A stretch of 11,476 nt of DNA from Methanobacteriota archaeon (GTDB lineage Archaea; Thermoplasmatota; DTKX01; GCA-020343715), in contig JAUVRF010000022.1 in the NCBI GenBank assembly GCA_030597775.1, forward strand, positions 1-11,476. Direction: 5' to 3'. A program made the translations under genes and the position numbers. The notes beneath the pieces were generated by a model. That model saw only the letters and a program-made list of their open reading frames with translations, had not been told where the DNA came from and did not search any database. The stretch's first letter is position 1; every line of letters begins with the position of its first letter. Below are positions 7,517 through 11,476 of this stretch, piece after piece.

Positions 7517-8713
7517 ATGCGGTACGGAACTGCCCTTTTATCCTCAGCCATCGTCGTTCTCCTGGTGCTCAGCAGCGGTTGTCTCGGTGGGGACGACGAG
7601 CCCGAGGTCAAGGTGGAGCTCGAGCTGATGGGAGAGAAGACCCAGAACGTCATCCAGGGCAACAACACCACCTTCCTGTTCGCCATCGAGAACAACTGGA
7701 AGGACAACGCCACCCTGGTGGTCTCGGTGGATAAGGTCCCGGAGGACTGGTCGGTGGACCTTCTTCCCCCGAGGGCCGTCCTGGAGAAGTTCACCGGCAC
7801 CTCCGTCCGCGTCAACATCTCATCGCCCTGGGATGCGAATCAAAAGGGTTACGAGTTCAAGATCAAGCTCAAGGCCCAGGGCAGTGATGTCCACAAGGCA
7901 TCGCAGAAGGTCAGGGTGTTCATACTCGCCTCCAAGGTCTCCCCGGAGCTGGACATTGTCAAGGAAGGCGGGATGGTGGTGTACATGAACTACACTGGAT
8001 ACCTCTCCAACGGAGAGGTGTTCGACACCAACCACGAGAACACCTCGCTCTCGAGCAGCATACCCAAGGCCCCCAGCTACCAGCCGCGCTCGAGCTACGA
8101 TCCCACCCCGTTCCGCCCGGGTAGCGGACAGATGATCACCGGTTTCGAGGAGGGCATCATGGGCATGCGCCAGGGCGAGAGCAAGTCCTTCTTCATCCCC
8201 GAGGGACAGGCCTACTCCGACTGGCAGGACTCGGACATCAACATCACAGAGGAGGTCCCCCTGCGCGAGGAGTGGTCGAGCAACGAGTTCAACCGCGCCT
8301 TCCGCGAGGAACCGGCGATGTGGATGGTCGTGACCCACCGCAAGTGGAACTGGACCGCCCAGGTGGTCTCCATCGACACTGATGAGAAGTCGACCGTCAC
8401 CTTGCAGTTGCAGGTCGAGCCCGGTGACGAGACGTGGACATATGGCTGGAAGAGCGTCGTCCTCTCGGTGAACAGCACCGCCAACGGTGGCGAGGGCGTG
8501 ATCATCCTGGCCACCAAGCCGGATGCGGCCGGTCCCGTGGCCGGCGGCCCTGCCCCGTCATACAACGCCTCCGCCCCGGTGGAGTACGACTTCGGGAAAG
8601 TGATCGAGATAACCGACACCGTCATCAAGGTCAGGATCCAGAGGAGCCACCACGACCTGGCAGGCGAGGACCTGGTCTTCTACGTGAAGGTGGACCACTT
8701 CCAGGACGCTTAG
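7517..8713 (+). CDS. Lipoprotein FKBP/SlyD-type peptidyl-prolyl isomerase with NEW3-like module
   Basis: This is a predicted extracytoplasmic prolyl cis-trans isomerase and chaperone of 398 residues. Residues 1-22 are a signal peptide ending in a lipobox (LSSGC, Cys22). Residues about 30-135 form a NEW3-like beta-sandwich (FAIENNWKDNATLVV, PEDWSVDL). The FKBP fold starts near 148. Expected pocket positions are present: Tyr159 (NYTGYL), Phe169-Asp170 (GEVFDTN), Met206-Ile207 and Phe210 (GQMITGFEEGIMGM), Tyr233 (PEGQAY). A Ser/Pro/Tyr-rich loop (about 172-197) is inserted after the Phe-Asp pair. Residues 236-375 sit where archaeal SlyD-type proteins carry their insert-in-flap domain, but are longer and divergent. 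The chain closes with HHDLAGEDLVFYVKV, matching the family's NHPLAG-type final strand. It probably helps fold surface proteins such as its upstream neighbours. The FKBP call is confident; activity is inferred. Confidence 0.88.
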   Translation: MRYGTALLSSAIVVLLVLSSGCLGGDDEPEVKVELELMGEKTQNVIQGNNTTFLFAIENNWKDNATLVVSVDKVPEDWSVDLLPPRAVLEKFTGTSVRVNISSPWDANQKGYEFKIKLKAQGSDVHKASQKVRVFILASKVSPELDIVKEGGMVVYMNYTGYLSNGEVFDTNHENTSLSSSIPKAPSYQPRSSYDPTPFRPGSGQMITGFEEGIMGMRQGESKSFFIPEGQAYSDWQDSDINITEEVPLREEWSSNEFNRAFREEPAMWMVVTHRKWNWTAQVVSIDTDEKSTVTLQLQVEPGDETWTYGWKSVVLSVNSTANGGEGVIILATKPDAAGPVAGGPAPSYNASAPVEYDFGKVIEITDTVIKVRIQRSHHDLAGEDLVFYVKVDHFQDA

Positions 8714-8775
8714 GCCCCGGGTCCTTCGATGGGAGATGATGCGAGCTCAGAACGTTCTATACGGGACGTCCCCCG
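8714..8775. other. Convergent intergenic segment with palindromes
   Basis: This 62-base segment separates two convergent genes. It holds GAGCTC (8743-8748), the perfect 10-base palindrome AGAACGTTCT (8749-8758) and the perfect 10-base palindrome GGGACGTCCC (8763-8772). No T-tract follows on either strand, so I cannot call an ordinary archaeal terminator. The second palindrome can be redrawn as an ACGGG/CCCGT stem that reaches the first base of the minus-strand stop codon. Confidence 0.5.
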
Positions 8776-9801
8776 TCAGCTCCTGGGAGGCGGGATACCC
8801 AGGCTGGCATCGGTCTTGGCGATGCTCTTGTCCGGGTCCTCCTCCAGCATCATCATCGAACGGATGCAGTCTATGTTCTCGGGGACCACGTCGGACTCTT
8901 GGTGGACGGCCTGGTAGTACCACAGCTTGTTGCCCTCCGCATGGGTGCCGTCGCGCCACACCGCGATCTCGAAAAGGTCGGCCCGACTACGGTCCAGGTC
9001 CTTGGCAAGTTCCATTGCCTGGGCGGTGCTGACGATGCCATCGGCGCCGGACACGAGCCTGAGGCGGGGAGACCGCTCCCACAGGTCGATGACCTCCTCG
9101 GTGCTGGACTCCCTCTTGAGCACCACCTGGATGGCGTGCAGGTGCATGATGGTGGTGGGAACCGCCACCGCCATGGACTGGATCGGGATGTCGGGGAGCA
9201 CGGTGTTGAGGTCGGGCCCGTGGTGCGTGGGCAGCTTGAGGACGGGCTTGATGGCGTTGATGGGGCCCTTCTTGCTGTCCCACGGGTCCGCGGCCCGGCG
9301 TATGAGCACGGCAAGCACCTCCTCGATGCCGATGTCCCGGAAGATGGGATAGAGGGTGCGGCACAGGCCCGTGGTGTTGCATGAGACCACGCGGACCATG
9401 TCCTTGCCCCAGGCATCCTTGTAGTTGGCCGAGGAGTTGAACGAGATCGGGGCGGTGTGGGCCTTCTCGCCCCCCTGGAATATGGCCTTCACACCATGAC
9501 CCTCGTATGTCGGGATGTAGGTGGCGCCCACCTTGCCCGGGGTGCAGTCGACCACGATATCGACCTGCTCGAGCAGCTGGGGGAGCAGGCCCTGGACCTC
9601 CAAGCCCTTCTCGGCGAAGGCGGCCCTGTGCTCCTCGTCCGTGGTGTAGAACGGCAAACCCCTGTCGAGGGCCATCTGGACCTCGAAGGTGGGATTCCGC
9701 TTGCACACCCCGACGATCTCCATGTCGTCCTGCACGGCGACCGCGTCCGCGACGCGCTTGCCGATGGTCCCGTAGCCGTTGACAGCGACCTTGACCGGCA
9801 T
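8776..9801 (-). CDS. gap: Archaeal (class II) glyceraldehyde-3-phosphate dehydrogenase, phosphorylating
   Basis: This enzyme interconverts glyceraldehyde-3-phosphate and 1,3-bisphosphoglycerate in the cytoplasm, in archaea mainly serving gluconeogenesis. The 341 residues are the normal length for the archaeal class. The N terminus is a Rossmann loop (VNGYGTIGKRVADAV). The catalytic cysteine is Cys141 (VVSCNTTGLCRT) and the catalytic histidine is His220 (PTTIMHLHA), both at the positions known for the Methanothermus and Sulfolobus enzymes. Other class-typical blocks are FQGGEKAH and KLPTHHGPDLNTVLPD. Cofactor preference for NAD or NADP cannot be read with confidence. The ATG start is preceded on the minus strand by GAGGTT. 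It follows the homocitrate-synthase-family gene by 87 bases, so either co-transcription or a separate weak promoter is possible. Confidence 0.96.
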   Translation of the reverse strand: MPVKVAVNGYGTIGKRVADAVAVQDDMEIVGVCKRNPTFEVQMALDRGLPFYTTDEEHRAAFAEKGLEVQGLLPQLLEQVDIVVDCTPGKVGATYIPTYEGHGVKAIFQGGEKAHTAPISFNSSANYKDAWGKDMVRVVSCNTTGLCRTLYPIFRDIGIEEVLAVLIRRAADPWDSKKGPINAIKPVLKLPTHHGPDLNTVLPDIPIQSMAVAVPTTIMHLHAIQVVLKRESSTEEVIDLWERSPRLRLVSGADGIVSTAQAMELAKDLDRSRADLFEIAVWRDGTHAEGNKLWYYQAVHQESDVVPENIDCIRSMMMLEEDPDKSIAKTDASLGIPPPRS

Positions 9802-9807
9802 GATAAC

Positions 9808-9813
9808 AACCTC
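9808..9813 (-). promoter_or_regulatory. Ribosome binding site of gap
   Basis: On the minus strand GAGGTT lies 6 bases upstream of the ATG whose complement ends at 9801, consistent with that start. Confidence 0.55.
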
Positions 9814-9842
9814 GGGCGGGGAAACGCTGCTCGCTGATTTGA

Positions 9843-9860
9843 GGTTTGCGCAAGCGCACC
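9843..9860. repeat. Inverted repeat upstream of gap
   Basis: TGCGC (9847-9851) and GCGCA (9854-9858) form a perfect inverted repeat around AA. It extends to GG and CC at the outer ends (9843-9860) with one extra base on one side. It lies in the 87-base gap, 42 to 59 bases before the gap start codon, where a regulator site or a leader hairpin could sit. No function is shown by the sequence. Confidence 0.4.
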
Positions 9861-9888
9861 TTGCACCGAAGGCGGGTGTTGCCGGGGT

Positions 9889-11055
9889 TCATTCGGAAAG
9901 GACCCTGTCGACGATGGCCCAGAACTCGCTCCAGGGCACATGGTCCTCGGCCTCGCCCCTCCGCTTGACCTCGAGATATATCTCCTCCAGCTGCTCTCCG
10001 TTGAATTCGCGGCCATTCCCCTCCATGACGTAGCGGATGGCCCTATGGCCACTGTGTTTTCCCATTATGATGCGCCGCTCGTTGCCCACGGACTCGGGTG
10101 AGATGGGCTCGTAGGTGAATGGGTTCTCGTGGATGGCTGCCACGTGGATACCGCTCTCGTGGCTGAAGACGTTCCCACCGGTGATGGGTTGGTTGGGGTG
10201 CAGTGGGACCTTGGCGACCTCGGCCACCAGCTTGGACAGACCCGTGAGCCTGGTGAGGTCCATGCCAGAGGACACGTTGTACATGGCCTCCATGGTCATG
10301 ACGAACTCCTGGAGGGGCACGTTCCCTGCCCGCTCGCCAATGCCATTGACGGTCACCGCGACGTGGGTCGCGCCGGCCATGACGCCAGCGATGGCGTTCG
10401 CGGTGGCGAGGCCGAAGTCGTTGTGACAATGGACCGACAGGTTGCATGGCAGGTCCTCTTTGAGGGTCTGCACGATGTGACCCATGGCCTCGGGCGTCGC
10501 GCAACCCACGGTATCGGTGACACCGATGCGCTTGGCGCCCCTCTCGGCCGCCATCCAGTTGATGTCCCTGACGAAGCTCAGGTCCGATCTGGTCGTGTCC
10601 TCGGAGGAGAATGAGAAGGGAATGCCGTGCTCGAGGCAGTAGTCCAGGGCGTTGGACGCCTTCTCCATCACCTGCTGGCGGTCCATCCGCAGCTTGTCAC
10701 GCATGTGGATGTCAGAGGTGGCTATGAACAGCATCACCAGGTCCAGGTCCAGCTGGCGCACCTTGTCCAGGTCCGGCTCGCAACAACGGCAGAGGACCGA
10801 GATCTCGGCATCCAGGTCCAGGTCCAGGATGGCCTGGATCGACTCGAACTCAGATCGGGAGACCGACGGGAAGCCCGCCTCGATCTCGGGCACGCGGGCC
10901 TCGTCGAGCGCCCTTGCGATCTTGAGCTTCTCGTCCTTGGAGAAGGCCACCCCGGGCATCTGTTCACCATCGCGCAGGGTGGAATCGTAGACATGGACCC
11001 TAGAACCATCGAAGTCCGGATTGAACGGACTGGTGCACGTGAACTCCCGCTTCAA
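9889..11055 (-). CDS. Homocitrate/isopropylmalate synthase family enzyme (HCS, AksA or NifV-like; exact acyl acceptor uncertain)
   Basis: It condenses acetyl-CoA with a 2-oxo acid in a TIM barrel. The 388 residues cover the catalytic part only; there is no C-terminal LeuA-type regulatory domain, as in AksA, NifV and short homocitrate synthases. Visible motifs are YDSTLRDGEQMPG (Arg28, Asp29), EAGFPSVS, the metal-binding HCHNDFG (His209, His211), VNGIGERAGN and SHESGIHVAAI, then GKHSGHRAI. Candidate roles are homocitrate synthesis for lysine by the aminoadipate route, AksA in coenzyme B synthesis, or Re-citrate synthase, a homologue; sequence reading alone does not choose. The TTG start is supported by GGAGG 9 bases upstream. 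Residues 77-92 include an LDLDLD stretch and an unusual CRCC cluster (Cys89, 91, 92). Upstream in the same direction is lipoate ligase (74-base gap) and downstream is gap. Confidence 0.88.
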   Translation of the reverse strand: MKREFTCTSPFNPDFDGSRVHVYDSTLRDGEQMPGVAFSKDEKLKIARALDEARVPEIEAGFPSVSRSEFESIQAILDLDLDAEISVLCRCCEPDLDKVRQLDLDLVMLFIATSDIHMRDKLRMDRQQVMEKASNALDYCLEHGIPFSFSSEDTTRSDLSFVRDINWMAAERGAKRIGVTDTVGCATPEAMGHIVQTLKEDLPCNLSVHCHNDFGLATANAIAGVMAGATHVAVTVNGIGERAGNVPLQEFVMTMEAMYNVSSGMDLTRLTGLSKLVAEVAKVPLHPNQPITGGNVFSHESGIHVAAIHENPFTYEPISPESVGNERRIIMGKHSGHRAIRYVMEGNGREFNGEQLEEIYLEVKRRGEAEDHVPWSEFWAIVDRVLSE

Positions 11056-11064
11056 GGGGCCTGG

Positions 11065-11069
11065 CCTCC
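11065..11069 (-). promoter_or_regulatory. Ribosome binding site deciding a TTG start
   Basis: The minus strand reads GGAGG here, 9 bases before the TTG at 11055-11053. There is no better in-frame ATG before the conserved YDSTLRDGEQ motif, so this site supports the TTG start. Confidence 0.7.
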
Positions 11070-11090
11070 GGCGGGTTCAATGATATCTTT

Positions 11091-11101
11091 GGTTAAATAC
11101 C
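11091..11101 (-). promoter_or_regulatory. Possible TATA element for the homocitrate-synthase-family gene
   Basis: On the minus strand GGTATTTAACC is an AT-rich island in the 74-base gap between two codirectional genes. A start about 25 bases downstream would fall near 11070, giving a very short leader that begins just before the GGAGG. The element is almost palindromic, so orientation rests on gene position. Confidence 0.4.
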
Positions 11102-11129
11102 TGTGGACGGGACCGCGGCCATCGGTCCT

Positions 11130-11476
11130 TCATGTTCGCAGGTTCCAGTCATCCTGGGTGTACCGCGTCGCCTCCAGATGGAGGGCCTTGTCCACCTCCC
11201 AGTCCATAAGGACGCCCTCCTCGATCGACCCGCTTATCGAGGATGCCAACTCGTGAGAGACGGCGGCCTTCACATCCTCCATGGTGGGTGGTGAGGTGAG
11301 GATCTGGGAAAGGGTCCCGACGCGGGCTGCGGGGGTGGCGTGCCCCCTTGGCCCCTGCTTCGCCGGTTGGAACATGAGGTACTTGGCCATGGCCTCAAGG
11401 TCGGTATCGACCAGCACGGTCCCGTGAACCAGGTGGACGCCCCTCCTGATCACCTGGGCACTCCCCGAGACCTTCT
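11130..11476 (-). CDS. lplA: Partial lipoate-protein ligase A catalytic domain (3' part)
   Basis: The frame runs open through the window edge, so the 5' part is missing; an internal GTG at 11453 should not be taken as a start. The visible 115 residues begin with KVSGSAQVIRRGVHLVHGTV, the lipoate/biotin ligase family signature. In LplA proteins the lysine of this motif contacts the lipoyl-AMP intermediate. LVDTDLEAMAKYL follows, then the helical end of the domain and the family-like ending YTQDDWNLRT. The enzyme would attach lipoate to lipoyl domains such as GcvH or 2-oxoacid dehydrogenase E2. The chain stops directly after the catalytic domain, without the accessory domain of E. coli LplA, as in the two-part LplA/LplB enzyme of Thermoplasma acidophilum. 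No lplB is in view. An octanoyl or lipoyl transferase of the same family is the main alternative. Confidence 0.82.
   Translation of the reverse strand, partial: KVSGSAQVIRRGVHLVHGTVLVDTDLEAMAKYLMFQPAKQGPRGHATPAARVGTLSQILTSPPTMEDVKAAVSHELASSISGSIEEGVLMDWEVDKALHLEATRYTQDDWNLRT

Noticed and set aside
7335..7628. Plus-strand frame spanning the gap before the FKBP gene, including ATG at 7480
   Set aside because: The translation has no recognisable features and overlaps the lipoprotein signal peptide region in another frame; a short upstream leader peptide cannot be excluded but has no support.
8987..9892. Second minus-strand frame of about 300 codons inside gap
   Set aside because: It is an out-of-frame shadow of GAPDH, rich in Arg, Gly and His, while the GAPDH frame has all catalytic motifs.
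10736..10834. Repeated CAGGTC hexamers
   Set aside because: They are explained by Leu-Asp codon runs (LDLDLD, LDLDL) within the coding sequence on the minus strand.
10129..11256. Plus-strand open frames opposite the homocitrate-synthase-family gene
   Set aside because: These frames are antisense to a gene with complete family motifs; they show no domain or binding site.
1..11476. tRNA, rRNA, CRISPR array, insertion sequence or prophage genes
   Set aside because: Reading both strands I saw no cloverleaf-like segment, no regularly spaced direct repeats, no transposase or integrase motifs and no terminal inverted repeats.

Overview
The window reads as archaeal chromosome of high G+C (my rough impression is about 60 percent). 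Three things point that way: an archaeal-type (class II) glyceraldehyde-3-phosphate dehydrogenase, TATA-like promoter elements, and GGAGG ribosome binding sites with some TTG starts. The cell-surface proteins carry cytoplasmic zinc ribbons and the lipoate ligase has no accessory domain. My best guess is a Thermoplasmatota-type euryarchaeon, but that is inference from protein style and no marker gene is present.

Positions 1-8713 hold four genes on the plus strand. The first (1-1791, 5' end outside the window) is a surface protein of repeated NEW3/CARDB-like beta-sandwich modules, one membrane helix, and a proline-rich cytoplasmic tail ending in a four-cysteine zinc ribbon. The second (1840-6051) is a 1403-residue subtilisin-family (S8) protease with the same stalk, helix, proline tail and zinc ribbon behind its catalytic part. 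The third (6104-7387) is an acidic soluble protein made almost wholly of five winged-helix-like repeats. The gaps of 48 and 52 bases suggest these three are one transcription unit. The fourth (7517-8713) has its own TATA-like element. It is a lipoprotein with another NEW3-like module followed by an FKBP/SlyD-type prolyl isomerase.

Positions 8776-11476 hold three genes on the minus strand, convergent with the first block. In their own reading order they are the 3' part of a lipoate-protein ligase A catalytic domain (cut by the window edge), a homocitrate/isopropylmalate-synthase-family enzyme without a regulatory domain, and class II GAPDH. They look like ordinary central and cofactor metabolism.

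The most interesting part is the left block. Three adjacent extracytoplasmic proteins share one beta-sandwich module type. Two of them, including a protease, place a zinc ribbon inside the cell, and a tandem winged-helix protein sits among them. A surface-protein maturation or quality-control unit with transmembrane signalling is a possible reading, but it is inference from architecture and proximity.
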